Shown piece after piece: positions 28,207 to 40,500 of a stretch of 64,000 bases of DNA. The number at the start of each line of letters is the position of its first letter. Position 1 is the first letter of the stretch. The notes under the pieces were generated by a model that saw only the letters and a program-made list of their open reading frames with translations, had not been told where the DNA came from and did not search any database. The stretch is from Gari tellinella (lineage: Eukaryota > Mollusca > Bivalvia > Cardiida > Psammobiidae), in NCBI GenBank assembly GCA_922989275.2, contig OV277857.1, positions 9,424,001 through 9,488,000 on the forward strand, written 5' to 3'. Position numbers and translations under genes: made by a program.

Positions 28207-28300
28207 GGTCACGTGATACACAAAAACAGGGGAGATCATTCAATCAAGTAAAGCAGGTCACGTGATACACAAAAAACAGGGGAGATCATTCAAATTACAT
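28207..28300. repeat. Tandem duplication of about 54 bp with CACGTG boxes
   Basis: 'ggtcacgtgatacacaaaaa' and 'caggggagatcattcaa' occur twice in a row. Each copy has a TCACGTGA palindrome, a USF/TFE-type E-box. About 6 kb upstream of the KDZ-like ATG and 3.5 kb upstream of GCN2. Confidence 0.8.
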
Positions 28301-28614
28301 TAAAGTAAAGCAGCGTTCCTCGCCTTCGACCTACAATATTTTTGTCTAAACCCCTTCTATATTATAGGTAAGCCATCTTTAAACCGGTAGAGTAGAATTT
28401 TGAATGTTATATATATATATGAGGTTTCGTCTCTAAGCAAGTTCGTACCCACTACCGTACCTCACATCAATAGCAAGTCACCGGTGTATACTGTAGTCGG
28501 TTTGAATATGAATATAGTACCTCTTAGAATGTATAAAGGATTGTTATATTGTTTATGATACCAGAGTGTAGCCCAAGTTATTGACTGTGTGTGGTCTCTT
28601 TATACCCGTCTGTA

Positions 28615-28790
28615 CGGAACAGAATGTATGATACGGAATAGGCGGAATGAGTCAAAGGTAGAAAAAGCGGAACAGGCGGAACATAAAAACGGAACAGAAT
28701 GAAAAAACGGAACAGACGGAATGAATCAAAGGTAAAAAAGCGGAACAGACGGAACAGATAGGTCATTAAAACGGAACAGTCTTAAGTCCA
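28615..28790. repeat. Minisatellite of 'cggaacag' units
   Basis: Units such as 'cggaacagacggaat' and 'cggaacaggcggaacataaa', with a longer duplicated block containing 'atgagtcaaaggta'. Minus-strand frame rich in Phe/Arg/Leu is an artefact of this repeat. Confidence 0.8.
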
Positions 28791-28799
28791 CGAATCCCA

Positions 28800-28885
28800 C
28801 GGAACACCGCACGTTACTGTACGTCAAACTAACGTCACTTTCTTTTGTTGCAACGTCACGACGCCGTTGCTAGGTTAAGGTTACC
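28800..28885. promoter_or_regulatory. Candidate CpG-containing regulatory patch (half CREs)
   Basis: Several ACGTCA half-sites within 60 bases plus 'gttgctaggttaaggttacc', an imperfect X-box-like dyad. It stands between two repeats, so it may be unique sequence with a regulatory role. No start site can be assigned. Confidence 0.3.
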
Positions 28886-28969
28886 TTAACTATTTTACAT
28901 ACAGAATGGATAATGGCACAGGAACAAATTGAAGGACCAAGGGAGAATATTTTAGATCAAATTCATTAA

Positions 28970-31085
28970 ACCTGTCCCAACTTATGACGAGACCAGAGGG
29001 TATCCTAGGTGAATGAATGCATGTGGTCTCTCAATACAGTGATTCATGATGAGACCAGGAGGTAAACTATGTGGTTAAATGCACATGGTCTCTTTATACA
29101 GCGACTTATGATTGAGACCAGAGAGTAGCGTAGGTGATTGAATGTTTGTGGCCTGTTTATACAGTGACTTATGACGAGACCATGGCGTAGTCTAGGTGAT
29201 TGAATGTGTGTGGTCTCTTTATACAGTGACTTATGATGAGACCATGGTGTATTCTAGGTCATTGAATGCCTGTGGTCTCTATATGCATTGACTTATGATA
29301 AGACCAGAGTGTATCCTAGGTGAATGAATGCATGTGGTCTCTCAATACAGTGATTCATGATGAGACCAGGGGGTAAACTATGTGGTTAAATGCACATGGT
29401 CTCTTTATACAGTGACTTATGATGAGACCAGAGAGTAGCATATGTGACTGAATGCATGTGGTCTCTTTATACAGTGACTTATGATGAGACCAGATTGTAG
29501 CGTAGGTGATTGAATGTTTGTGGCCTCTTTATACAGTGACTTATGATGAGACCATTGTGTATTCTAGGTGACTGAATGTGTGTGGTCTCTTTATACAGTG
29601 ACTGATGATGTGACCATGGTTTAGCCTAGGTGATTGAATGCCTGTGGTCTCTTTATACATTGACTTATGATGAGACCATTGTGTATTCTAGGTCATTGAA
29701 TGCCTGTGGTCTCTTTATTCAATGCCTTATGATGAGACCATGGTGTAGTCTAGGCGATTGAATGAGAGTGTTCTCTTTATACAGTGACTGATGATGTGAC
29801 CATGGTTTAGCCTAGGTGATTGAATGCCTGTGGTCTCTTTATACATTGACTTAAGATGAGACTAGAGTCGAGTCTAGGGACTTATTAAACCATGGTGTAG
29901 TCTAGGTGATTGAATGCTTATGGTCTCTTTATACAGTGACTTATGATGTGACCATGTAGTCTAGGTGATTGAATGCATGTGGTCTCTTTATACAGTGACT
30001 TATGATGAGACCAGAGTGTAGTCTAGGTGACTGAATACATGTGGTCTCTTTGTACAGTGACTTATGATGAGACCATGGTGTAGTCTAGGTGATTGAATGT
30101 GTGTGGTCTCTTTATACAGTGACTTATGATGAGACCATGGCGTAGTCTAGGTGACTGAATGCATGTGGTCTCTTTATACATTGACTTAAGATGAGACTAG
30201 AGTCTAGTCTAGGGACTTATTAAACCATGGTGTAGTCTAGGTGATTGAATGCTTATGGTCTCTTTATACAGTGACTTATGATGAGACCATGTAGTCTAGG
30301 TGATTGAATGCATGTGGTCTCTTTATACAGTGACTTATGATGAGACCAGAGTGTAGTCTAGGTGACTGAATACATGTGGTCTCTTTGTACAGTGACTTAT
30401 GATGAGACCATGGTGTAGTCTAGGTGATTGAATGTGTGTGGTCTCTTTATACAGTGACTTATGATGAGACCATGGCGTAGTCTAGGTGACTGAATGCATG
30501 TGGTCTCTTTATACAATGACTTATGACGAGACCATGTTGTAGTCTAGGTGATTGAATGTGTGTGGTCTCTTTATACAGTGACTTATGATGAGACCATGGT
30601 GTATTCTAGGTCATTGAATGCCTGTGGTCTCTATATACATTGACTTATGATAAGACCAGAGTGTATCCTAGGTGAATGAATGCATGTGGTCTCTTTATAC
30701 AGTGACTTATGATGAGACCATGGTGAAGCCTAGGTGACTGAATGCCTGTGGTCTCTTTATACAGTGACTTATGATGAGACCATTGTGTATTCTAGGTGAT
30801 TGAATGCCTGTGGTCTCTTTATACATTGTCAGGATGAGACCATGGTGTAGTCTAGGCGATTGCATGCTTGTAGTCTTTTTATACAGGGACTTATGGGACC
30901 AGAGGGTAGCTTAGGTGGTTAAATGCACATGGTCTCTTTATATATTGACTTATGACGAGACCAGAGTGAAGCCTAGGTGTTTGAATACTTGTGGTCTCTT
31001 TATACAGTGACTTATGATGAGACCATGGTGTAGTCTAGGTGATTGAATGCCTGTTGTCTCTTTATAGTAATGATGAGACCAGCCT
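28970..31085. repeat. 62-bp satellite, about 34 copies
   Basis: Unit: 'gtgacttatgatgagaccat', 'ggtgtagtctaggtgattga', 'atgtgtgtggtctctttata', 'ca'. Each unit contains TGGTCTC and GAGACCA separated by about 20 bases. A higher-order block with 'agatgagactagagtc..gggacttattaaacc' repeats at about 29850 and 30184 (334-base spacing). Diverged units at both ends. Confidence 0.93.
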
Positions 31086-31474
31086 CAAAAAATCACTTGA
31101 AATAGCACATGCGTTTTGCTTACGTCATCGCAAAAAGCTGTTCCAGTTAGGTATTAGATGCGTGATAGTTCCTCAAAATGGCACTTCCTAAGGGGAACCC
31201 CTGTCCATTTTTAATGGGTTAACTCTTTGCTCCATAAAACTGTAAATGGAGAATTCCAGTTTCCATTTTAGACTAGTTCATTTCTTACCTTTAACCCTTT
31301 CCCCCATAGAAGCGACTTTTAGCATATTTAATTTATTCCTCCGCGGACGAAAATAGTTCCAGTTTATACCCTCATGAACAATTACTATTACAACTATTTT
31401 ATATAGCCTAGCTTCTGTGTTTCCTTCATAAATGTTTTATATATCCTACTATATGATGAATTGTTTTATTTCAG
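31086..31474. other. Intergenic between satellite and possible exon
   Basis: Contains fragments of TTAA MITE flanks ('ttaactctttgctcc', 'ttaaccctttcccccat') but no complete copy. Confidence 0.4.
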
Positions 31475-31635
31475 AGTTCAGCAGAATCTGACAGTTTGAT
31501 AAGTGACAGCAAACATGATGACCAGAAACAGGTGAGCTTAACTCTATACTTTTCTGTTTTGCACCATATGATACATTCAGAATGTCAAGTTTAAGTTTGA
31601 AATGTGTCAGAACTTTATTAGAGATTTACATATTT

Positions 31636-32240
31636 ATGCCCCAACAAAGGGAGGGGGATGGTGCATATAGAATTGCTCTTGTCCCCATACATGAAATATG
31701 GAAGTACAGTGATGCTCACTTATAACGAAATTCAGTGGACCTTGCAAATTATTTCGTCTTATCCAAACTTCGTCTTATCCAAACAACGAAATTTCTTAGT
31801 GAATAGTTTGCATAAAAAGGAATTTTTGCTTATCATATTTTAATTTCAAAATTGATTAGAAGGAAAACTTGATAAAAAGGCATAGAAAATATATGAAATA
31901 TTGTTTTTTCCCTTTGGGAGATTTGATTGTCGAGAGGACAACTCCAGTTCCACTGATGCTATTGTAATGAAATTTTATGTATGGAAAGAAACTCCAGTTC
32001 CTCTGACGCTAGTGAATTAAACATCATTTATTTACCTGTAATGGAAATAGCTTGATAAGAGGATGTGTCATGGATAAGGGTCATAAACTTGGCAACAAAT
32101 TTCCCTTTTGTCATGTTTTCTTGTCTGGAAGTTAACTCCATTTATAGTTATATTAAAATGTTGTCTTGCCCAGTCAACTTAGGTACAAACTGCAATGTCC
32201 TCAGGTGAGCGAATTAAGAGCCATGGCCCTCTTGTTTAAA
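31636..32240. mobile_element. Repeat of the '...ggccctcttgttt' family, fragment
   Basis: Begins near 'atgccccaacaaagggagg' and ends 'aggtgagcgaattaagagcc' / 'atggccctcttgttt'. Includes a 'cttcgtcttatccaaac' duplication. Confidence 0.5.
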
Positions 32241-32483
32241 TGTTGACCTGATCACATATAGAATATATTCACCTTTTCAGTGTACATATATAGATCTAAT
32301 ATTTTAAGTATAGCAACACTAGCTTGAAGTAGATTTTTAAACGGTATAGATTTATATTTGCTTTGTACAGAAATTTGTATTCTTTACTAACAGCACTCTC
32401 AGAATCTGGCTACAATGAGTTGGATGGTATCCAATGACACCCCTGCCATGAGCAGATAATACTTAATTCTATGTATACATTGT

Positions 32484-32673
32484 TTAACCCATTCACCCAT
32501 AGCTTGTTTTATAGTTTCTGTTTCTAGTTTCTGTTTCTAGTTTTTGAAAAGCAAGTGCATGGCCACTTAAAGCTGGTTGAAAATAAAGCAAAATGCACTG
32601 GTGCTTTGTGCTTTTCTTTCATCCTGATAAAATTATTAATGCATCAAAATGCTACTGATGGAAAAATGGTTAA
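32484..32673 (+). mobile_element. TTAA MITE family A, degraded
   Basis: Left end 'ttaacccattcacccatagc'; arms of the hairpin at about 32565-32625 are poorly matched. Confidence 0.5.
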
Positions 32674-33030
32674 ACATTGCATTGTATTCACTGAATTAAG
32701 GGGGACCAGAAACCATGAATAGTCTGTACTGTTTAACATTATGCATTGTTTATTTAATTCCATTGATTTACTTGTCAAAATTGTCCTGAAACATGCAAGA
32801 TGGATTTAATTTAGATCTGTAAATAATGTTGACATTTTCAAGTGGACTGATTTGATTGTTTGTATGTTTGGTATTAATGTCTGTTTCTGCCATATTTTGT
32901 TATGCGATGCTCATTTGAGGATCCATCATCATCATCATGTTATGTGATTTTCTTTAGAGGATCCACCATCATCCGATATTCAATAGAGGATCAATCATCC
33001 TCATCATTTTATTTGATTTTCATTAGAGAA
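32674..33030. repeat. 'atcatcatcat' rich segment
   Basis: Three short near-copies of 'gattttcattagaggatcca' + 'tcatcatcat' between about 32905 and 33045; no gene seen. Confidence 0.6.
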
Positions 33031-33044
33031 TCCATCATCATCAT

Positions 33045-33455
33045 CAGTAAGGGTTTAACAATATGGTGAAAACCGTATTGCAATATATTGCAAAACAGAG
33101 GAACTGTATTGCATTATACAATGTATTGCAATATATTGTGGCCACTTGTAATTGGATAGAAAGCAAATTTTAGCGTTGAAAGAATAAAATGATTTATTCA
33201 AATACAAGTGACAGTCCTAAATAAAATAGACATTTACTATGTTATATTGTCCCAGTATAACATTCAAAATAACAGGGCAGCCCATCTGGTATGTGCTCAA
33301 ATAATATACATGTACATGTATAGAATAATGCAATACATGTACATGTACAGAATATTGCAATTCATAAATACTGTATTGCAATACGTATTGCCAATAGGCG
33401 TATTGCAATATAACAATACATTGCTGTATTGAAAATTTGTTACACCCCTAATCAT
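33045..33455. mobile_element. AT-rich MITE with 'tattgcaatatattgc' sub-repeats
   Basis: Ends 'aagggtttaacaatatggtg' and 'gaaaatttgttacaccccta' are roughly inverted ('AGGGGTGTAACAAA' type, as in hAT MITEs). Interior has many CAATAC/GTATTG units and an 'acatgtacatgtac' run. Confidence 0.6.
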
Positions 33456-33516
33456 CAGTGTTCATCATCTTGTTTTCATCATCACGGTTTGTGATTCACT
33501 GTACAACTTAAGCAGG

Positions 33517-34110
33517 GTTTTCAGTGACTGAATGTGTGTGGTCTCTTAACACAGTGACTTATGATGAGACCAGAGTGACTGAATGTGTGTGGTCTCTTTA
33601 TACAGTGACTTATAATTAGACCCGGTTGTAGTCTAGGTGACTAAATTTGTGTGGTCTATTGAAACATTGACTTATGATGAGATCATGGTGTAGTATAGGT
33701 GATTGACTGTGTGTGGTCTCTTTATACAGTGACTTATGATGAGACCAGCCTTTAGTATAGATGATCAAATGTGTGTGGTCTCTCAACAGTGACTTATGAT
33801 GAGACAAGAGTGTAGCTTAGGTGACTGAATTTGTGTGGTCTCTTTATAGAGTGACTTATAATGAGACCAGAGAGTAGCCTATGTGACTGAATGCATGTGG
33901 TCTCTTTAAACAGTGACTTATGATGAGACCAGAGTGAAGCCTAGGTGATTGAATGTGTGTGGTCTCTTTATACAGTGACTTATGATGCGACCATTGTGTA
34001 GTCTAGGTGACTGAATGTTGGCGGTCTCTTTATACAGTGACTTATGATGAGACCAGAGATAAGCTTGGATGACTGTATGTTATAATGAGAGCAGAGTGTA
34101 GCCTGTAGCC
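33517..34110. repeat. 62-bp satellite, second block, about 9 copies
   Basis: Same unit and TGGTCTC...GAGACCA dyad as 28970-31085; ends about 190 bases before the KDZ-like ATG. Confidence 0.9.
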
Positions 34111-34303
34111 TACACTTAAAAATTGGTAGGATTGGATGCATGTTGTCAATATTTGATTGACTATGATTAAATGATGATCCCTGAAAATACTCTGTTTTCA
34201 CTTTTTCTTTTTATAATTATACTATGTAAACAATATATGTAATATATTGTGTACATCACAGTTTACATAAGATGTGCGTTTACCCTTTTCTTTTCTAGTT
34301 AAA

Positions 34304-34502
34304 ATGACATCCGAAACTGGTGCTGAGCTATTAGCTAGAATCGGCAACAAAATAGTTCGGGTGAAGAAACATACTCTCAAACCATATGAGAACCAAGTAA
34401 GATTTGAAGGAGAGCCTAGATTCCACACCCTTCCCCCGAAGAATATAAAGCCCAAAATCAGCCTGGCTCCACTTGATCCTAGTGACTTATTGCCAATTAC
34501 AG
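34304..34502 (+). CDS. KDZ-like gene exon 1
   Basis: Sixty-six codons plus one base from ATG to the donor GTAAGG. A good acceptor (TTTTCTAG) sits five bases before the ATG, so a non-coding 5' exon is likely upstream. Basic segment (RVKKHTLKPYENQ), no recognised domain. Confidence 0.72.
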
Positions 34503-37500
34503 GTAAGGCTTAGTTTATATTCTAACACGACTTGAAACCTACGGCATATAGACAAAGAATACCGAGAAACGTATATTACGCCGCGATAATGAACTGCACA
34601 CGCGGCGTTTCCTTCCGCTGTTCCATGTGCCCCATACGCGTAATACATAAATATTATAGCATTTTTAAAATAAAAAGTCGTGTTAGAATTCAAATTTGTT
34701 ATTTCTTAATTCTAACACGACTCGAAACCTACGGCATATAGACAAAGAATACCGAGAAACATATCTTACACCGCGATAATGGACTGCACGCACGGCGCTT
34801 CCATCCGCTGTTCCATTTGCCCCATACGCGTAATACATAAATAGTATTTTTTATAATAAACGTCTCGTTACACTTAAAATAACAAATTCATAGATGTCCA
34901 TTACCATGCATTAGATCACAGTTAGTCGTTGAGACGGGGATAATTAGATCACTCGGCCTAAAGGCCTCGTGTTCTAATGACTACACATCTCAACTCCCAA
35001 CTGTGATCTAATGCACGGTAATGAACACCTACGAATTTGTTATTTCTTAAATAATCAAAGTGAAATGTGATTAATAACATAAAACATGTATCAAATAATA
35101 GAATTAGCTTGTCCATGAATTATTAAATTACAACAGCAGTGGCATGACAAATAAACGAGGAACAGGCATATACAGACCTTTATGCTAAAGCTCATGTATG
35201 ACCAAAGTCAATTCTCTTCTGATAAAGCTCAGCTGTGTTGTAATCAACAATTTTGTATATCTGATGTGAAAGGCTCAAAGGCATAGAAATAGTTGATTGT
35301 CTGTCTGTCGTCCTGCAAATTTTAGATTTTCTAATTACCTTTGCACAGTAATTGAAGGAATTTTCATGATTTATTGGATTGCCACAGGCCGTCTGAAATA
35401 AAATTTATTGAAATAGCTTATGGGTTAATTTGTGATTTATGTTGAAAGCTTTTGTTTTTGTTTCTGCCACAAAAAATTATGTCAACCCATATGTTGAAAT
35501 TCCAGTTCAACCTCCTAAATAACGCTCTTGGTTTTCATTATTGTTAAATGTCCGATCTAAATCCCATGTTAATCTGTGTCTTCACTGTTTGAAAATGTAT
35601 GTCATATCTGTACAGTTTCTATACACTTTAGATGTGCTTCCCTGGCCATAACAACACATCTCATGTAACAATTACCTTAGATGTTTAATTCATTTGTTAA
35701 ATAAAACTACTTTATCTGCAGATAATGCATCACCACAACCAACTTCACTGCACCGGAATGATCCAACTGGTAATTCACCTGCTGCTGGCCCCTCCAGTGT
35801 CCCTCACTTTGAGTCATCATCTTGCAGGCAGTCAATGGCTCCACCACATGCTGGCCCCTCCAGTGTCCCACAGTTGGATTCTTCAACTGCCATACAGTCA
35901 ATGGCTCCACAACCATCCAAATCAGATGCAAATCAGGTAAACATTCTATAATTGTCAAGGGTGTGTTATATTATAAAAAAAATTTTTTATCTGACTGTCC
36001 CATCAAAACAACTGCAAATTGGCCATTGCTTGTTCATATTTACTCTCCGTCACCAGGGGCAAGTAATAAATATTTTAATTGATTGGTGTTATCTGTCAAG
36101 TATGTAAGATTCTAGATTTTGTTATGTCTTCTTAGCCCACATGAGCATGGCTGTCTCATGTTTGGTTTAAAAATGCTAGTATCTTTTATGTTCTGTTTAA
36201 GGATATATCTTACCAGTGTTTGAAGGAAGCTGAAGCCTACTTCCTCATGCTGAAAACACAGAATGGGATTTTCATAGGTGGAGAATGTGGTAATGTGGTG
36301 GCAGTGAAAGAATATGAAACCAGTAAAAGCAGACTACATGTAAGTACTTGTAAATGTAAGCATTTTGAAAATGTCTCATCCTAAGTATCTCTTTAAACAG
36401 AAATTGCCAAATGCAACCTTTAACTAATGTAGTACTATGTGTTACTCAAACAATCACCAGACAGAGCATGTGGCCTATTTTTCATACATGAAATAAATAT
36501 AAATCTGTTACTCTTAACTCTTTGCCTGGTGATCGTTTTTGCAAACAGTTTTGATCCAGATCAGATGTCGCGTAAAGCGGCCTCTGATCTGTATGAAAAC
36601 TGTTTGATACTCATCTTTAGTTTTTTTACGTATGAAATTTAAAGATTTAAAATATATTTATTTTGCATCGACAATTTCAAAGCCGACGACATCACAGCAG
36701 GATATAGATTAATAATTTAATTGATAACTGAATAAAATAGAGAAGTACTTTCCTCAATTTAGGTTAACTTTTTAGCTGCACTGGTTATTGTCATGATCTA
36801 ATCTGTATCTGCATCCGTTTTGTGGAAATTGGTTGTTTTTTATACCCACACATGTGTGTATGTATGTGGGTTGGATATATGGGTCAAATTGGTGGTAAGT
36901 ATGTTGCCTTTTTGTTTCTTCCCGGGTTCTCAGCAACTGCTGACTGAAATTATATGAAACTTGTCCTGGTGCTTTATCATAAAGAGGAGACAAGCATCCA
37001 ATAATAGGTTTGCACTTTATTGATTTTGATATTTTTAGAGAGTTTGAAATTGTTTTTTGATCATTTGTTTTCATTTCTGTGGTCTCTTAGCAACCGCTGA
37101 CTGAACCAAATGAAACTTCTCATGAGGGGAAACAGTGCTGTAACCACACATTACTTAGAATTTAAATGTTTTTTTGTACATGCAGCTTGTGAAGACAATG
37201 TGTCACTTACTATTAAATTATCTGCCACCTCTGACCTTGACCTAAATTTGACTAATATAGCTGTAATGTTATTGTAAGTATCATACTTGCCGAAATCTTG
37301 TCACATACATGTACCTTTTTTCGGAGGACAACACTTTTAACATAAAAATCAAATAAAAATTTACACCTGCATTTGAATTTCTGATTGAACTTTCTAACAA
37401 TAGCTTATGTTATTCTTCATTAGCCAGATAAGTATGTGCTGGTTCAGCGACAGGGTAGATCATTTCTTCATGAAGAATGCCACTGGATTTATTGGTGTTC

Positions 37501-40500
37501 ATGTGACACGAATGTTTCCCGACAGATGTCATCTCTTCACAGTAATGTAAACATGGAGTATGCTGGTAAGTGATCTAAAAATCTGTTTTCCTTTAATCGC
37601 TGTGTTAATGTGATTTTCAATGGAAAATCTACATCGATATCAGTGCAAGAGTATATTAGAATTTGGAATGGGGGGGTTAATTTTAGTAGGGTATACTGGA
37701 ATCAGCATGTTATTTGGCTAGTCTGCTAAGAACTTATGAACGTAAATTCATTGTACTTCTACATGTTTGAAGGGATTTTAATGAAAATTTGTATGCAACA
37801 TCAAGTGTACTTGTGGAAGACTTTGTCCTTGACACTTTGTCTTTGTATTGTTGTGGTTGCAGACAGACTTTTTGCCTTGGTCAGTTTACTCATTACTGTG
37901 ATAATGTCCCCGGACATTGTCAAAATTTGCAAAAAAATTGTTGTGCAAACTACATGTATTATTCATTTTTCAAAATATTTGTAGGAAATGTCATATACAT
38001 AACTCCCATCAAATGAAGTTGTTCAAGATATACCTTGGCGGATACCTTGGAAGATGGTTGTTGGGCTCGAAGATAGAGAATAATTCCCTTTTTAGCCCCT
38101 AATTTTTCTGTAATGGTGCTGTCTCTCTTTGCCTTGGTCAATAATGTCATTAAATTATGTCCACTTAAACTTATGGGTTATTGCTGAAAAGGTGAAGCTG
38201 TTGTTGGTGTTGATTTTTTATCTAAGAAGGCTTCTTATTAGAATATAAGATTCAAGGTCATATAGTTTATGCCTTGTCTGTCAATGGCACAAAACCTTAA
38301 CCTTGGCTATAACTTTTTACCCATTAGACTTTCATACTTGACCTATGTCTATCTGGCATCAAGTACTTTCTAAACATTCAGGAAATTTTGACCATGATCC
38401 TGAACTTTGACCTACTTTTTAAAATAAAAAACAAACCCAACCTATTCCAACTGGGTTTTCACAAATACATACATGTTTCATACCAGTACATGTAGTTGGT
38501 TCATGGATATTTTTGTCTTATTCAATGTGACTGTCTATTCTTGTTTATTTTCATTTAGATTTATGTCAGCTGTACAGTGAGTGCTTGCACATAAAGACAA
38601 CCAAAATGGTTTTCAACCAGTATGATCTTGACAATGAAATAGAACCATTTGATGAAGCTGTACAAGAACAAGGTATTAAAACTTCTTATATTTCAATAAC
38701 TTAAAGGGCTTTTAAGTACAACTTATCAAGAAATATATTATTATAATAAATTTCAATTTCCTGCCTAACAATTTTAAGCATATAATCAGAACATATATAC
38801 AGACTGACCCTTGTTGATGCCTCTAGATCTACAAACTGTGCAAGAAAGTTCGATGGTATACAAGGCAAGCCGCTCATGCAATCTAATGTGCAGATTCGTT
38901 TGTCACTCCTCACATAGACTCATTTCATTTTTGGAATGCATGACAAAATAATTTTAATTCTCTGGTTTTCTGCTCAGGACTCAAGTTCTAGATCAGAACC
39001 TCATATTTTTAGATAGATGTAAATGAGATGTTGATTTGGCAACTTTTCTCCTGTATTCTCAAAATGACTAAAATATTGTTAAAGTGACTTTAAACCCTAT
39101 TTCAACAACATTATTTCATTTATGGATTATCTTAGTCACCTGCTGTGAGCAGGGGTGACACTTAGTGATCATATCTTTGCATTTGTCTATATGCCAATTT
39201 TTTGTATGTCACTTTATCACTGAACCCTTTTGCTGTCTTACCCCTCTTGCTACCTTACCGCTAGTAGCATTTGGTAACAGCTTTGATTAGAATGAGACAC
39301 CAAATTATTAATGGTCAATATTGGACCTAAGATGTTTGACTATGGCTTTGGTTTTACCAAAGGTTTGAGAGAAGATGATAAATCTGGAGCAGAAATACAC
39401 AAATACTTTGCACCTGTAAGACTGGCCTTGCATTGAATGGTTTAAAATTGCTATATAACTTATCCTGGTGGGAACTTTTTTTTTTCTTGAAGAAATTGAT
39501 AGCCAGCACAGGTAACTAGTAAAACGTTTTATAATGCTCAATTGATATTCAATATCAACATAAGACTAACTTGCATTACAATTACTTTTTGTTTACAGAT
39601 GGAGACCACATATACACAGTAAGTGATTTATCAATGAAAGTCCTTATCAATAAATGTAAGCAAGACTTGTCTGTAGACTTGTCCTTCATCATTATTTGTA
39701 TGAGAGTTACACTTTGCTTGCACAGAGATGTTTGTCAAAAAAAAAATATTTTTTTTTACTAACTTGCCTACACATCCTAAAGATTGCATGTTGATATATA
39801 TTCCACTTTCAGTCAATGTTTGTAAGAACTTGCAATAAATTTGGGTGTACAACTTTTGAAACAATAATTCTTTAACTGAGATTTGCCCTCAATGTCCTGG
39901 AAGATGAAAATGCACCCTGTTGTGTAAGACTACTTGATTACCTTTGTGGCTACTTTCTAAATAAAGATTAACTTAATAAAATGTAAAGTATGACAGACAA
40001 AAACCTTATTTAGTTTTAACTTTGACCAGTATAACAACTGCTTGTTTGTAACATTGTATTTGATTTCAGGTATCTGAGGAGCTATATGAGGTCCCAGGAG
40101 CCAGCTTAATACTCTGTAGAGGCCTTAAGTCTGGTCGGTTTGGTTTAGTTAATACTAAATTTGAATGTCTTTCCTGTAAAAATCGCTCTCATTGTGATCA
40201 CTCCCAGCTTTGCAGACAGATTAAAAATAGGGGTATTGAAAGCCAGTGGTATGATTTGTTTCAAAATTTTGAATCTGAATCTTTTGAAAAAAGTAGTGTT
40301 CCTAAATCTTTACGTAAAAGAGCAGCTATTTCTTTCATAAAGATACCTTTTGAGAGAACAGAGTTACTCACTGCCAGACTTAAGGATCTACAAGGGGGCT
40401 TTGGGAAATCTTTATTGCCTGATTTCAACAAGTGCAATAGTTGTGGTTGTGAGTTGCAGGGTGGTGACCCAGTATTGGAGGGATGGCTGGCATATGATAA

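Noticed and set aside
28578..28766. Phe/Arg/Leu-rich minus-strand frame
   Set aside because: It is a translation of the 'cggaacag' minisatellite.
31475..31531. Possible 57-base exon (acceptor TTTCAG, donor GTGAGC) encoding a Ser/Asp-rich peptide
   Set aside because: Only one frame is open, and it ends in phase 0, which would run into TGA at the start of the next KDZ-like exon (TTAAAATGA). It could be a 5' untranslated exon, but nothing proves it.
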